Shown here: positions 1-9,618 of the stretch, in pieces
Layout: each line of letters opens with the position of its first letter
Position numbering within the stretch: the first letter of the stretch is position 1
Source of the DNA: Caldicellulosiruptor bescii DSM 6725
GTDB taxonomy: Bacteria; Bacillota; Thermoanaerobacteria; Caldicellulosiruptorales; Caldicellulosiruptoraceae
Reading direction: 5' to 3'
Length of the DNA stretch: 64,000 nt
NCBI RefSeq assembly: GCF_000022325.1
Contig: NC_012034.1
Location: 1,568,501-1,632,500, forward strand
Position numbers and translations under genes: made by a program
Notes under the pieces: generated by a model
What the model was told of the DNA's origin: nothing
Database searches by the model: none
The model's input: the letters and a program-made list of their open reading frames with translations, nothing else

Positions 1-379
1 CTGCATACAAAAAGTAATGCCCCAGTGTTTTGCTCCTTCTCATCGAAAACTCTACTTTTCCAAAAACTCTATTGGCATTTGCAATCTCTGGTCTTTTTAA
101 GTGATTTTCCATTTTCTTTACATTTGCTTCAGAGTCGTAAAGAACAACCCCACTGCTACCAACAATAGTTACTCTAAAATCGCCCTTGTTATAGATATTA
201 TTCAGTTTATCAACACCAAAAGAATAAATGTATTTTTCAACTTCATTTATTTTTGCAACAAGCCACTTTTTGTTTTCCTCTATATATATGTTTTTATAAG
301 TCTCATATGAAAGAATTCCTTGAAGAAGTGTTATAACTACCACAACTAATATAGTATAACCAAAAAGCTTCGACCTCAT
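1..379 (-). CDS. Sensor histidine kinase, PhoR/ResE-like (N-terminal part only)
   Basis: The gene enters from the left edge of the window, so only about 126 N-terminal residues are visible. Translation from the ATG at 379 gives a membrane segment at residues 5-22 followed by an extracytoplasmic stretch with a GSSGVVLYDSE motif and an ENHLKRPEI motif. Both resemble the sensor region of PhoR-type kinases. The HAMP, dimerisation and ATPase domains lie outside the window. The start is 3 bases past the response-regulator stop, so the two are co-transcribed partners. By family this would be the membrane kinase that phosphorylates the regulator. The signal is unknown, and a phosphate role is only inferred from similarity. 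Confidence 0.8.
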   Translation of the reverse strand, partial: MRSKLFGYTILVVVVITLLQGILSYETYKNIYIEENKKWLVAKINEVEKYIYSFGVDKLNNIYNKGDFRVTIVGSSGVVLYDSEANVKKMENHLKRPEIANANRVFGKVEFSMRRSKTLGHYFLYA

Positions 380-382
380 GCT

Positions 383-1081
383 TTACTCAGACCTTTCATT
401 AAACCTGTAACCCACGCCTCTAACTGTTTCTATGTATCGTGGATTTTTCTCATCGTCCTCAAGTTTTCTTCTCAAAAATCGTATGTGTACATCAACCGTT
501 CGTGTGTCTCCATCAAACTCGTATCCCCATACCCTTTGCAAAATAAAGTCTCTGTCCAACACCCTGCCTCTGTTTTCGATAAGAAGCTTTAAAAGCTCAA
601 ACTCTTTGAATGAAAGAGATACATCCTGGTTATTTTTCTTGACAGTTCTTTTCGAAAAGTCCACTTCTATATCTCCAAACTTGACCTTATCTTCCACCTC
701 AGGCCTTAAACTCTCTACTCTTCTCAAAAGTGCCTTTACTCTTACAACCAGCTCTTTTACACTAAAAGGCTTTGTTATATAGTCATCTGCGCCAAGCTCA
801 AGCCCAAGTATCTTATCAATCTCCTCAGATTTTGCAGATAGTAAAATCACTGGCAAATTTTTTGTATCTTTATTAAATCGAATCTCTTTTAAAACTTCAT
901 ATCCGTCCTTGTCACTCATCATAATATCGAGTATAACAAGGTCAACTTTATTATGCTTTAAAATCTCAAGTGCTAATATGCCACTATCTGCTTCAAATGT
1001 ATTATATCCTTCTTTTCTAAGATTAAATTTAAGAAGCTCAAGAATATGCTGCTCATCATCAACTATTAAAATATTCTTCAT
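383..1081 (-). CDS. Two-component response regulator, OmpR/PhoB family
   Basis: This 232-residue protein has a complete receiver domain (residues 1-120) with the acidic pair D8/D9, phospho-acceptor D52 in VILDIMM, S82 and K104 (TKPF). An OmpR-type winged-helix DNA-binding domain follows at about 130-228, with the RTVDVHIRFLRRKLE recognition-helix region and the C-terminal RGVGYRF hairpin. It is a DNA-binding transcription regulator activated by phosphorylation from the kinase encoded just downstream. Its ATG directly abuts the stop of the pgeF-like gene. Similarity to PhoB/PhoP/WalR is clear at family level, but the regulon cannot be read from the sequence. Confidence 0.92.
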   Translation of the reverse strand: MKNILIVDDEQHILELLKFNLRKEGYNTFEADSGILALEILKHNKVDLVILDIMMSDKDGYEVLKEIRFNKDTKNLPVILLSAKSEEIDKILGLELGADDYITKPFSVKELVVRVKALLRRVESLRPEVEDKVKFGDIEVDFSKRTVKKNNQDVSLSFKEFELLKLLIENRGRVLDRDFILQRVWGYEFDGDTRTVDVHIRFLRRKLEDDEKNPRYIETVRGVGYRFNERSE

Positions 1082-1876
1082 TTACCTTCTCACCATCCTC
1101 AAGATTGCCACCATACTTCCCAATTTCTCTGGTCTGTTTAGGTCTCTTCTGTACGAAAAGAATAGGTCTGCATCTTCATATGTGCACATATCGCAGGATA
1201 TTATCTGACAGCTCTCAATACCATTCTTTTTCAAGTCAATCATTATTGCTTTTTTCAAATCGATAAAAAAACTCTCTTTAGACTCCAAACAAACCTCATC
1301 TCCAAACTCTCTCAAAAACATCTCGTAAACATCTTTACCCACCTCAAAATGTCTTTTACATATCCCTGGACCAATCGCCACAAGTAAATCTTCAGCTGAA
1401 GATAAAAATTTCTTCTTTAGAATCTGGAGAGCATTTTCGGTTATATGCTGCAAAGTCCCTCTCCAACCAGAATGAATCAGAGAAATTACTCTTGTCTTTG
1501 TATCGACAATATAAACAGGAAAACAATCAGCATGCATTGTTATAAGTGCAATTCCATGGACATTTGTTACAAGTCCGTCAGCCTCTACCTCTTGATTATA
1601 TTCAAAAAAGTCAAATCCTCTTTCTACAATTATTATATCATTTTTATGCACCTGTTTTGCATAGAAAATATTTCTATGGTCTATTTTTAAAGCCTCAAAA
1701 AGAATGCGAAAGTTTTTGTCCACTTCATCTTTCTGTGCAGTCCATTTATAGCTCAGATTGAAACTATCGTGTCCACAACCCTTTCGTGTTGTAAAAAAAC
1801 CCTCTATACCATAATCTTCAAATTCACTTATTCTAAATATCTCTATCCCATTTATATTCTCTTTTACAAATCCCAT
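1082..1876 (-). CDS. pgeF: PgeF/YfiH family protein (multicopper polyphenol oxidase / purine nucleoside phosphorylase family)
   Basis: The 264-residue protein carries the YfiH/LACC1 signature: KQVH (H77), HADCFPV (C118) and IHSGWRGT (H135), the Cys/His zinc site of the family. Members have been reported as laccase-like enzymes, as purine nucleoside phosphorylases with adenosine deaminase activity, and in peptidoglycan editing, so the exact role is unsettled. The ATG at 1876 has a GGAGGGG ribosome site. The gene is first in a tight three-gene unit with the response regulator and histidine kinase. A terminator at 1901-1932 separates it from the upstream transaldolase gene. Confidence 0.85.
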   Translation of the reverse strand: MGFVKENINGIEIFRISEFEDYGIEGFFTTRKGCGHDSFNLSYKWTAQKDEVDKNFRILFEALKIDHRNIFYAKQVHKNDIIIVERGFDFFEYNQEVEADGLVTNVHGIALITMHADCFPVYIVDTKTRVISLIHSGWRGTLQHITENALQILKKKFLSSAEDLLVAIGPGICKRHFEVGKDVYEMFLREFGDEVCLESKESFFIDLKKAIMIDLKKNGIESCQIISCDMCTYEDADLFFSYRRDLNRPEKLGSMVAILRMVRR

Positions 1877-1900
1877 CTTTCCCCTCCAGTCAAAAATTTA

Positions 1901-1932
1901 AAAAAAACAGCAACCCTTCTTTCAGGGTTGCT
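1901..1932 (-). terminator. Rho-independent terminator after the transaldolase gene
   Basis: A 9-bp perfect stem (AGCAACCCT at 1909-1917 with AGGGTTGCT at 1924-1932) has a 6-base loop. On the minus strand it is followed by a run of T (the A run at 1901-1907). It sits directly past the transaldolase stop. Confidence 0.85.
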
Positions 1933-2586
1933 TTAACTTTTCTTGGGTACCTTTTCCCAGTCTTTCAAGAATCTTTCGATACCAACATCGGTCAGAGCAT
2001 GTTTTGTCATCTGCTCTAAAACTTTAAACGGCACTGTTGCTATATGAGCACCTGCTTTTGCAGCTTCAATAACATGTATAGGATGTCTTATACTTGCTGC
2101 AATTATCTCTGTTTTAATGTCAGGATAGTTCTTGAATATTTGTACAATCTCCTTTATAAGCTCTATACCATTTTGCCCAATATCGTCAAGTCTTCCCACA
2201 AATGGTGATACATAAGTTGCTCCAGCTTTTGCCGCTAAAAGTGCTTGAGCTGCTGAGAAGATGAGTGTAACATTTGTCTTAATACCTTCTTTCGAAAGAA
2301 CTGACACAGCTTTGAGCCCCTCTGCAGTCATTGGAATTTTAATAACTATATTTTTATGAATCTTTGCTAAATCTCTTGCCTCTTCAATCATACCTTCTGC
2401 TTTAAGAGAAATTACCTCTGCAGAGATTGGACCATCTACAATTGAACAAATCTCATTAACTACTTCTTTGAAATCTCTGCCCTCTTTCGCAATCAAAGAC
2501 GGATTTGTAGTAACACCACAAATTATTCCCCAAGAATGAGCTTCTCTTATCTCATTCACATTTGCAGTATCAATAAAAAGTTTCAT
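1933..2586 (-). CDS. tal: Transaldolase, TalC/fructose-6-phosphate aldolase family
   Basis: Numbered from the ATG at 2586 this is a 217-residue protein, the length of the small TalC/FSA-type transaldolases. It has FIDTAN at 4-9, the TTNPSL loop at 26-31, the Schiff-base lysine K83 in VIKIPMT, and [10 protein letters not shown]. It interconverts sugar phosphates in the non-oxidative pentose phosphate pathway in the cytoplasm. The upstream TTG at 2598 is rejected because it touches the AGGTG ribosome site, which is well spaced for the ATG at 2586. It appears monocistronic or the end of a folC-valS transcript, with its own terminator. A fructose-6-phosphate aldolase activity cannot be excluded. 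Confidence 0.9.
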
Positions 2587-2650
2587 TTCTGACAACACCT
2601 CTTTCTTTTAATTTTCTTCGTATTAATATTTTATAGCAATTGCTGTATAA

Positions 2651-3949
2651 TTACAACCTACTTAACATGCTTTTCAGAAAACCTCTTGCTGCCCCTACAA
2701 GATATAAAGAACCACAAATTATGACTGCATCATCTTCATTACACAAACCTAATGCATATTTAATTGCTTCTCTGAAATCTGGTACAAACTCAACACCACA
2801 CTTATGCGAAATTTCAAGAGCTTCTTTTTCAGAAAAAGCTCTCTTTTGGGAAGGAACAAGAGTAAATATAACCCTTTGCGCCACACTCTTTATCAACGAA
2901 ATCATCTTTTCATATTCTTTGTCCTTTAAAATTCCTACAACAGCCACAATCTTCTTATCATTTAAGTATATTTTGCAGTTTTCTACAAGCACTTTCATCC
3001 CATCTACATTGTGCGCACCATCTAATACAACCAAAGGTGTATCTATCAAAACCTCAAACCGACCGTTCCAGCGAGCATTCAATAGCCCTTTTATTAACGC
3101 TTCAGTTTTTATGTCATATTTTTCTTTCAAACATTCATACACATAAACACAATTTAGAGCATTTTCTACCTGATGTGTGCCAAGTAGCTTAATCTCAAGA
3201 TTTTTATAAATTCCTTTTGGAGTAACACAATCAAAAACAATTCCTTCCAGTGTGCTCTTCAATACATGATAATTTCTTTCTACCTCGATTAGCTGAGCAT
3301 TTTGCTCCTTGCACACTTTCGAAATAACCTCTTTTACCTCTTCATATCGCTGAAGTGCCAGTATTACTTTGGTATTTTGCTTTATTATTCCTGCCTTCTC
3401 GAAAGCAATTTTTTCAATTGTTGAACCTAAAATGTCCATATGATCAAAACCTATTGATGTAATTACGCAAATTTCAGGGTTTTCTACTACATTAGTTGCA
3501 TCAAATCTTCCACCAAGTCCAACCTCAAGAACAACAAAGTCTACATTTTTTCTTTTAAAAAACTCAAAACCAATGGCAGTTACAACCTCAAACTCTGTGG
3601 GATGTGAAAAACCTTGTCTTATCAACTCTTCAATTCTTTCTTTTACAAACTCTGTAATACTGGCAAGTTCTTGATTGTCTATTGGTTGATTGTTGAGTTT
3701 TATCCTCTCGTTAAAAGATTCAAGAAAGGGTGAGGTATAAAGCCCCACCCTAAAGCCTGCCTCAATCAACATCTGATTTATAAAAGCACATGTGGAACCT
3801 TTCCCATTCGTGCCCGCAACGTGAATAACCTTTAACCCTTTTTGAGGATTACCCATAAACTCAAGAAGTTTTGTTATATTCTCAAGACCAAGCTTTGTAC
3901 CAAATTTATAGGTTGAATGAATAAAATCTAAAGCTTGTTCATAAGTCAT
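2651..3949 (-). CDS. folC: Bifunctional dihydrofolate/folylpolyglutamate synthase FolC
   Basis: FolC adds glutamate to dihydropteroate and to folates using ATP. From the ATG at 3949 the protein is 432 residues. It has the ATP-binding GTNGKGS loop at 46-52, the YTSPFLESFNERI segment, the FVVLEVGLGGRFDATN Mur-ligase motif, and the LDGAHN motif of the C-terminal domain. A GTG at 3967 overlaps the valS stop and is also open, but AAGGA sits 5 bases before the ATG at 3949, which I prefer. The gene lies immediately after valS, an arrangement common in Firmicutes, and is probably cotranscribed with it. Confidence 0.93.
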   Translation of the reverse strand: MTYEQALDFIHSTYKFGTKLGLENITKLLEFMGNPQKGLKVIHVAGTNGKGSTCAFINQMLIEAGFRVGLYTSPFLESFNERIKLNNQPIDNQELASITEFVKERIEELIRQGFSHPTEFEVVTAIGFEFFKRKNVDFVVLEVGLGGRFDATNVVENPEICVITSIGFDHMDILGSTIEKIAFEKAGIIKQNTKVILALQRYEEVKEVISKVCKEQNAQLIEVERNYHVLKSTLEGIVFDCVTPKGIYKNLEIKLLGTHQVENALNCVYVYECLKEKYDIKTEALIKGLLNARWNGRFEVLIDTPLVVLDGAHNVDGMKVLVENCKIYLNDKKIVAVVGILKDKEYEKMISLIKSVAQRVIFTLVPSQKRAFSEKEALEISHKCGVEFVPDFREAIKYALGLCNEDDAVIICGSLYLVGAARGFLKSMLSRL

Positions 3950-3963
3950 GGGCATCCTTAACA

Positions 3964-6594
3964 TCACCTGAGACTTTCTAATCTTTCTATCTGCTGTACA
4001 ACTGAAAGAAGCATCTGCTTGTATCTCTCGTATTTTTCTTTTTCTTCATTTACAACCTTTTCAGGTGCTTTTTGTAAAAAGTTTTGATTGTTCAGCAGTT
4101 TCTCAGATCTCTCAACCTCTTTTAAAAGTCTTTCCTTTTCATCAAGTAGTCTTTTAAGCTCTGCTTGAACATCAACTATTTCTTTCAATTTCACATACGC
4201 AACTCCCCAAGACAGTACTAAAGCTACGCTATCTTCTGGAGCTTCATTTGAGATTATAACCTGATCAAAATTTGCAAGTCTTTTGAGGTAAATCTCCCAT
4301 AAGCTCAATTGATTTGCCATTGAAAGGTCATCAGTCTTTATATATACCTTAGGCTTGATATCAGGCTTGATGTTTTTCTCTAATCTCAAATTTCTCAGAC
4401 TTCTTATGAGTTCTATAAGTTTTTCAACCATTTGAATGTCTTCAGTAAATTGATATCCCCTTGGCTTTGGCCAGGTTGCTATCACAAGACTCTCTTCAAC
4501 ATGTGGAAGGTTCAAATAAATTTCCTCTGTTACAAATGGCATAAACGGATGCAATAGTTTCAGAACATTTGTTAATACTGTCAACAATACATATTGAACT
4601 TCTTTATTGTTCTCGGCTTCTTTATTGTAAAGTATTGGTTTAGACATTTCAATATACCAATCGCAAAATTCATCCCATATAAAGTCATATAACTTTTGAG
4701 CAGCAATCCCAATTTCAAACTTTTCAAGGTTTTCTGTAACTTCGCTGATAAGTGTATCAAGCCTGGAAAGAATCCATCTTTCGGTAAATGTAAACTTGCT
4801 TTCATCAGGTTTAAAACTTGTGTCAATGTCAAGGTTCATGATCACAAATCTTGCAGCATTCCAAATCTTGTTTGCAAAGTTTCTATTAGCTTCAACCTTT
4901 TCCATATGAAATCTTGTGTCATTTCCAGGAGATATACCAGTGACAAGTGTAAATCTGAGCGCGTCAGCACCGTACTTTTCTATTACCTCAAGGGGATCTA
5001 TACCATTGCCCAAGGATTTGCTCATCTTTCTCCCCTGAGCATCTCTTACAATACCGTGTATCAAAACATACTTAAAGGGTTCTTTACCCATATGCTCTAA
5101 ACCAGAAAAAATCATCCTTGCAACCCAGAAGAAAATGATATCATATGCAGTTACCAAAACATCTGTTGGGTAGAAATACTTCAGGTCTTCTGTCTCCTCA
5201 GGCCAGCCAAGCGTAGAAAATGGCCACAGAGCAGACGAAAACCAAGTGTCAAGCGTGTCCTCATCTTGATACACGTTGGTAGAACCGCATTTTGAACATA
5301 CCTTTACTTCTTCTCTGCTGACCATCATATTTTCGCAATCACGGCAATAATAAGCAGGAATTCTGTGCCCCCACCACAGCTGTCTTGATATACACCAGTC
5401 TTTTATATTCTCCATCCAGTTAAAGTATATCTTTTCAAATCTTTCAGGTATAAATTTAATCTTTCCTTCCTTCACAACTTTTATTGCAGGCTCTGCTAAA
5501 GGTTTCATCTTGACAAACCACTGTTTTGAGACAAGAGGCTCTATTACAGTTGAACATCTATAACAGTGTCCCACATTGTGAGTATAGTCCTCTTCTTTCA
5601 CAAGAAGACCAAGATCTTTTAAGTCCTTTACAATATTCTTTCTTGCTTCATACCTCTCCTGCCCTGCATATTTTCCTGCATTTTCGTTCATATACCCTTT
5701 TGTGTCTATCACCTGAACCATTGGAAGGTTGTGTTTTTGCCCAATCTCAAAGTCGTTCGGGTCATGGGCAGGAGTTATCTTTACAACACCTGTTCCAAAT
5801 TCCATGTCAACATAATCGTCTGCAATTATTGGTATTTCTCTATTCACAAGAGGAAGCACAACTGTCTTCCCAATCAAATGCTTGTATCTTTGGTCATTAG
5901 GGTTTACTGCAACGGCAGTATCACCCAGCATTGTTTCAGGCCTTGTTGTAGCCACAATCACATAGTACGAATTATCTTTTGCAGGGTATTTTATATAGTA
6001 GAGCTTTCCTTTTTTCTCCTCATATTCAACTTCGGCATCAGAAATTGTAGTGTGGCAGGTTGGACACCAGTTAATCATCCTCTCGCCTTTATATATAAGT
6101 CCTTTTTCATAAAGTCTTACAAAAACTTCTTTTACAGCATTTGAAAGTCCTTCGTCCATTGTGAACCTTTCTCTGTCCCAGTCACAAGATGCCCCCAGTT
6201 TCTTGAGTTGTTCAATAATCCTGCCACCATATACTCTTTTCCACTCCCACGCACGCTCTAAAAACTTCTCTCGCCCTATCATCTCCTTCGTTAAGCCTTC
6301 TTCTTTCATCTTTTCAACAATCTTTGCCTCTGTTGCAATGCTTGCATGGTCAGTACCAGGAAGCCAAAGTGCACAGTATCCCTGCATTCTTTTGAACCTA
6401 ATAAGAATATCTTGGATGGTATTGTTCAGTGCATGGCCCATATGTAACTGCCCTGTAATATTTGGAGGTGGAATAACAATTGTAAAAGGTTTTTTTGAAT
6501 AATCAATCTTTGCATGGAAATACTTTTTATCAAGCCACATTTTGTAGAGCCTGTCTTCTACCTCTTTCGGATTATATACTTTTTGCACTTTCAC
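3964..6594 (-). CDS. valS: Valyl-tRNA synthetase
   Basis: This 876-residue class I aminoacyl-tRNA synthetase charges tRNA-Val. Visible signatures are the HMGH motif at 51-54, the editing domain with [13 protein letters not shown] near 216-230, zinc-ribbon-like CxxC pairs (CPTC near 177; CRDC and CSKC near 417-437), KMSKS near 523-527, and a C-terminal coiled coil rich in Lys/Glu (about 810-876) typical of ValRS. The length is normal for the family. It is divergent from the desulfoferrodoxin gene. No T-box leader is visible in the short 145-base upstream gap, so T-box control is not supported here. Confidence 0.97.
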   Translation of the reverse strand: MKVQKVYNPKEVEDRLYKMWLDKKYFHAKIDYSKKPFTIVIPPPNITGQLHMGHALNNTIQDILIRFKRMQGYCALWLPGTDHASIATEAKIVEKMKEEGLTKEMIGREKFLERAWEWKRVYGGRIIEQLKKLGASCDWDRERFTMDEGLSNAVKEVFVRLYEKGLIYKGERMINWCPTCHTTISDAEVEYEEKKGKLYYIKYPAKDNSYYVIVATTRPETMLGDTAVAVNPNDQRYKHLIGKTVVLPLVNREIPIIADDYVDMEFGTGVVKITPAHDPNDFEIGQKHNLPMVQVIDTKGYMNENAGKYAGQERYEARKNIVKDLKDLGLLVKEEDYTHNVGHCYRCSTVIEPLVSKQWFVKMKPLAEPAIKVVKEGKIKFIPERFEKIYFNWMENIKDWCISRQLWWGHRIPAYYCRDCENMMVSREEVKVCSKCGSTNVYQDEDTLDTWFSSALWPFSTLGWPEETEDLKYFYPTDVLVTAYDIIFFWVARMIFSGLEHMGKEPFKYVLIHGIVRDAQGRKMSKSLGNGIDPLEVIEKYGADALRFTLVTGISPGNDTRFHMEKVEANRNFANKIWNAARFVIMNLDIDTSFKPDESKFTFTERWILSRLDTLISEVTENLEKFEIGIAAQKLYDFIWDEFCDWYIEMSKPILYNKEAENNKEVQYVLLTVLTNVLKLLHPFMPFVTEEIYLNLPHVEESLVIATWPKPRGYQFTEDIQMVEKLIELIRSLRNLRLEKNIKPDIKPKVYIKTDDLSMANQLSLWEIYLKRLANFDQVIISNEAPEDSVALVLSWGVAYVKLKEIVDVQAELKRLLDEKERLLKEVERSEKLLNNQNFLQKAPEKVVNEEKEKYERYKQMLLSVVQQIERLESLR

Positions 6595-6739
6595 ATCCCC
6601 CTTAAAATGTTTTTATTTCATATTTTATATTATTTCAATTTTAATTTTGTTTCAAACTTTGTGTTAGGAATATTAATTTGGTGGGTATAAAGTAATTGTA
6701 ATTTAAAAAATTAATTTTTACAAGGGAGGGTCTTAATCA

Positions 6740-7117
6740 ATGATTAAAAGAGGAAATGTATACAAATGTGAAGTCTGTGGAAACATAGTAGAGGTTTTGT
6801 ATGCGGGTGGTGGCCAGCTTGTATGCTGTGGACAACCTATGACGCTGCTTGAAGCTAACACAGTTGATGCAAGTTTAGAAAAGCATGTCCCTGTTATCGA
6901 AAAGACAGAAGAGGGCATCTTGGTCAAAGTAGGTGAAGTTGCTCATCCAATGGAAGAAAAACACTACATCATGTGGATAGAACTTATTGCCGACGATAAA
7001 GTCTACAGAAAATATTTAAAACCAGGTGATGAACCAAAGGCATTGTTTGAGGTCTCGGCTGAGAATGTAGTGGCGTATGAATACTGCAATTTACATGGAT
7101 TGTGGAAAAAAGAATAA
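6740..7117 (+). CDS. dfx: Desulfoferrodoxin (superoxide reductase)
   Basis: The 125-residue protein reduces superoxide to hydrogen peroxide without making oxygen, an oxidative-stress defence of anaerobes. It is the two-iron form. The N-terminal desulforedoxin-like Fe(Cys)4 site is C10, C13, C29 and C30. The C-terminal SOR site is H49, H69, H75, C116 and H119, with the catalytic E47-K48 in EKHVP. It has a good AGGGAGG ribosome site, stands alone on plus between divergent valS and convergent ackA, and ends in a strong hairpin. Rubredoxin or rubrerythrin partners are not in this window. Confidence 0.96.
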   Translation: MIKRGNVYKCEVCGNIVEVLYAGGGQLVCCGQPMTLLEANTVDASLEKHVPVIEKTEEGILVKVGEVAHPMEEKHYIMWIELIADDKVYRKYLKPGDEPKALFEVSAENVVAYEYCNLHGLWKKE

Positions 7118-7123
7118 TAAACA

Positions 7124-7184
7124 ATAGGGGGTTGCATAAAAAGCTTTTGTTTTTCTTCTTATATTTGCAACCCCCTATCTTTTT
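7124..7184 (+). terminator. Terminator after desulfoferrodoxin
   Basis: A 13-bp perfect inverted repeat (7124-7136 with 7166-7178, core GGGGGTTGCA/TGCAACCCCC) has a 29-base loop and a CTTTTTC tail on plus. It lies between the convergent dfx and ackA stops and may slow transcription from both sides. Confidence 0.75.
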
Positions 7185-7193
7185 CATGAAAGC

Positions 7194-8393
7194 TTATTTT
7201 GAAAGAAGTCTTTTTGTCTCTCTTGCAATCATAAGTTCCTCATTTGTAGGAACTATTAAAACCTTTACCTTACTCTCAGGTTTGTTTATTTCAAAAACCT
7301 TGCCTTTTTCTACATTGAAGTTTCTTTCTCTATCGTACAGGACACCCATATACTCTAAATCAGTCAAACATTTATCTCTCACAAGAGCATTATTTTCACC
7401 TATTCCAGCAGTAAATATTATTGCATCTACTCCACCCAAGACCGCTGCGTACTCACCAATATACTTTTTAACCCTGTAACAGAACATGTCAATTGCAAGC
7501 TGTGCTCTTTCATTACCCTCATTTGCAGCTTTTTCTAAATCTCTAAAGTCACTGCTCACACCTGATATACCAAGCACACCCGACTTTTTATTCAGAAAAT
7601 CATTCATCTGCTTTACATCCATTTTTTCTTTTTCCATAAGATAGAGTATCACAGCAGGGTCAATTGTTCCGCTTCTTGTTCCCATTGCAAGACCAGCCAA
7701 AGGAGTAAATCCCATGCTTGTATCAACTGATTTTCCGTACTTTATTGCACATACACTCGAACCATTTCCAAGATGACATGTTATAAGTTTTAACTCCTCA
7801 AGAGGTCTTCTTAAGTACTCTGCAGCTTTAATTGCAACATATTTGTGTGATGTTCCATGGAATCCATATTTTCTAATTTTATATTTTTCATACACCTCAT
7901 ATGGAAGCGAATACATATACGCATATCTTGGCATTGTTTGATGAAATGCTGTATCAAATACAGCCACATTAGGTTTCCCAGGAATCTCTTTTTCACATGC
8001 TTCAATCCCCATTAAATTAGCAGGATTGTGAAGAGGCGCAAGTTCAATACATTCCCTTATTGCTTTCTTTACCTCTTCATTGACAATTACCGCATCACTA
8101 AAATATTCCCCACCATGAACAACCCTGTGACCAATTGCATCAATTTCATCCATGGAATGGATAATACCAGCTTCTTCATGTGTAAGCATCTCTAACACAA
8201 GCTTAATAGCAACATTGTGGTCATTTATTTCCTGTTCTTTTACAATCTCTTGACCATTCTTTTGATGTCTAATAAATGCCCCCGGCAAACCAATCCTGTC
8301 AACAACACCTTTACAAAGAGCAACCTCTGTATCGGTATCAATAAATTGATACTTTAAAGATGAACTTCCTGAATTTAATACTAAAACCTTCAT
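7194..8393 (-). CDS. ackA: Acetate kinase
   Basis: AckA converts acetyl phosphate plus ADP to acetate plus ATP, the energy-conserving last step of acetate fermentation. From the ATG at 8393 it is 399 residues, the family length. It shows the N-terminal [10 protein letters not shown] nucleotide/phosphate motif, the GHRVVHGG motif with the catalytic-region Arg, the [10 protein letters not shown] segment, TCHLGNGSS, and [17 protein letters not shown] two codons upstream is open but sits only 3 bases from the AGGGG ribosome site. The gene follows pta in the usual pta-ackA order and is probably one transcript with it. Confidence 0.96.
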   Translation of the reverse strand: MKVLVLNSGSSSLKYQFIDTDTEVALCKGVVDRIGLPGAFIRHQKNGQEIVKEQEINDHNVAIKLVLEMLTHEEAGIIHSMDEIDAIGHRVVHGGEYFSDAVIVNEEVKKAIRECIELAPLHNPANLMGIEACEKEIPGKPNVAVFDTAFHQTMPRYAYMYSLPYEVYEKYKIRKYGFHGTSHKYVAIKAAEYLRRPLEELKLITCHLGNGSSVCAIKYGKSVDTSMGFTPLAGLAMGTRSGTIDPAVILYLMEKEKMDVKQMNDFLNKKSGVLGISGVSSDFRDLEKAANEGNERAQLAIDMFCYRVKKYIGEYAAVLGGVDAIIFTAGIGENNALVRDKCLTDLEYMGVLYDRERNFNVEKGKVFEINKPESKVKVLIVPTNEELMIARETKRLLSK

Positions 8394-8419
8394 TTCCACA
8401 TTCCCCTTCTATCAATAAT

Positions 8420-9418
8420 TTATTTCATCATAGCCTGTACAGCAGTAATAGCAATAACCCCCACAATGTCTTCAGCTTTGCAACCTCGGGACAAATCATT
8501 TACAGGTTTTGCTATTCCCTGGGTAATAGGTCCGTACGCTTCTGCTTTTGCAAGCCTTTCTGTAAGTTTGTATGCAATGTTGCCAGCATCCAAATCAGGG
8601 AAGATTAGAACATTTGCTTGTCCTGCAACAGGACTTCCTGGCGCTTTCAGCTTTGCAACAGAAGGAACTATTGCTGCGTCTGCTTGAAGTTCGCCATCTA
8701 TTAAAATGTCTGGTGCTTTCTCTTTTGCAATCCTTGTTGCCTCAACAACCTTGTCAACCATCTCAGACTTTGCAGAACCTTTGGTTGAATATGAAAGCAT
8801 TGCTACTTTTGGAGTTTTACCAACTAAAGCTTCAAAGCTCTTTGCAGATGTAATAGCTATATCAGCAAGCTCTTCTGCTGTTGGATTTGGATTCAAACCT
8901 GCATCAGCATATACAAAAACTCCATTTTCACCATATTCGCAGTTTGGTACAACCATAATAAAGAAGCTTGAAACAAGTTTTACCCCAGGTGCAGTTTTTA
9001 ATATCTGCAGAGCCGGTCTTAATGTATCTGCTGTTGAGTGAATAGCACCAGACACCATACCATCTGCCAAACCTTTGTACACAAGCATAACACCAAAATA
9101 CATCGGGTCTTTCATAAACTTTTTTGCATCTTCCAATGTTACACCCTTGTTTTTTCTTAGTTCATAAAATTCATTTACAAATTCATCAAATCTATCAAAA
9201 TTGTCTGGGTCAATAAAAATAGCTTCATCTACATCTGCACCAAACTTTGTTGCCTCTTTTTTTATCTCATCTTCTTTGCCAATCAAAACTATCTTAGCTA
9301 TCTTTTCTTTCAAAGCTATAGAAGCAGCCTTTAAATTTCTTTCTTCGTAGCTTTCGGGTAGTACAATTGTTTTTATATCTGATTTTGCTTTTTCTATGAT
9401 TGTATCAATAAATGCCAT
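8420..9418 (-). CDS. pta: Phosphate acetyltransferase
   Basis: The 332-residue protein is a short-form phosphotransacetylase (no N-terminal DRTGG regulatory domain). It converts acetyl-CoA plus phosphate to acetyl phosphate, which feeds ackA 26 bases downstream. Visible family features are IVLPESYEERNLKAA, the DGMVSGAIHSTADTLRP segment, AMLSYSTKGSAKSE, DGELQADAAIV and the C-terminal PVNDLSRGCKAEDIVG. The start has an AAAGGAG site. A consensus-like promoter and a 14-bp palindrome lie upstream, suggesting that the acetate pathway is regulated at this point. Confidence 0.96.
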   Translation of the reverse strand: MAFIDTIIEKAKSDIKTIVLPESYEERNLKAASIALKEKIAKIVLIGKEDEIKKEATKFGADVDEAIFIDPDNFDRFDEFVNEFYELRKNKGVTLEDAKKFMKDPMYFGVMLVYKGLADGMVSGAIHSTADTLRPALQILKTAPGVKLVSSFFIMVVPNCEYGENGVFVYADAGLNPNPTAEELADIAITSAKSFEALVGKTPKVAMLSYSTKGSAKSEMVDKVVEATRIAKEKAPDILIDGELQADAAIVPSVAKLKAPGSPVAGQANVLIFPDLDAGNIAYKLTERLAKAEAYGPITQGIAKPVNDLSRGCKAEDIVGVIAITAVQAMMK

Positions 9419-9465
9419 TTTTTAATACTCCTTTCGTTTATTATTTGACATATTGCACCTTATAT

Positions 9466-9495
9466 ATTATAAAACAAATTGTATCTTGTATACAA
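9466..9495 (-). promoter_or_regulatory. Sigma-A type promoter of pta-ackA
   Basis: On the minus strand a TTGTAT -35 (9490-9495) is separated by 18 bp from a perfect TATAAT -10 (9466-9471). This is about 48 bases upstream of the pta ATG. Confidence 0.65.
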
Positions 9496-9497
9496 GA
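9484..9497. promoter_or_regulatory. 14-bp palindromic operator candidate over the pta -35
   Basis: TCTTGTATACAAGA is a perfect palindrome covering the -35 element of the pta promoter. It is like the TTGTATACAA dyads bound by some GntR-family repressors, and a GntR-family gene lies at 54795-55475, but no link is shown by the sequence. The site does not match a Rex operator (TTGTGA-N6-TCACAA). Confidence 0.5.
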
Positions 9498-9547
9498 ATT
9501 ATTTTACTTTTAAAATAAATTTCCGCCTTAAAATACTAAACAAAAGT

Positions 9548-9576
9548 TTGAAGAATGTATGTTTTTGTGTTATAAT
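9548..9576 (+). promoter_or_regulatory. lexA promoter with a LexA-box-like spacer
   Basis: TTGAAG (9548-9553), a 17-bp spacer and TATAAT (9571-9576) lie 43 bases before the lexA ATG. The spacer contains GAATGTATGTTT (9553-9564), close to the Firmicutes GAAC-N4-GTTC SOS box with two mismatches, which would give autorepression. Confidence 0.55.
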
Positions 9577-9618
9577 TATCTCAAAATAATAATGCTTAAA
9601 GAAGGGGAAATAAGTATT

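Noticed and set aside
101-310. A plus-strand open frame at the left edge
   Set aside because: It is antisense to the histidine-kinase N-terminus, which shows family motifs; the plus frame shows none.
4696-6502. Several open frames of 110-137 codons on plus
   Set aside because: All are antisense to valS and carry no recognisable domain or ribosome site.
6595-6739. T-box riboswitch upstream of valS
   Set aside because: The gap is only 145 bases, is shared with the dfx promoter, and has no T-box consensus or terminator hairpin.
9559-9618. Longer LexA start at 9559
   Set aside because: It would begin upstream of the -10 element; the ATG at 9619 has a strong ribosome site and fits the family.
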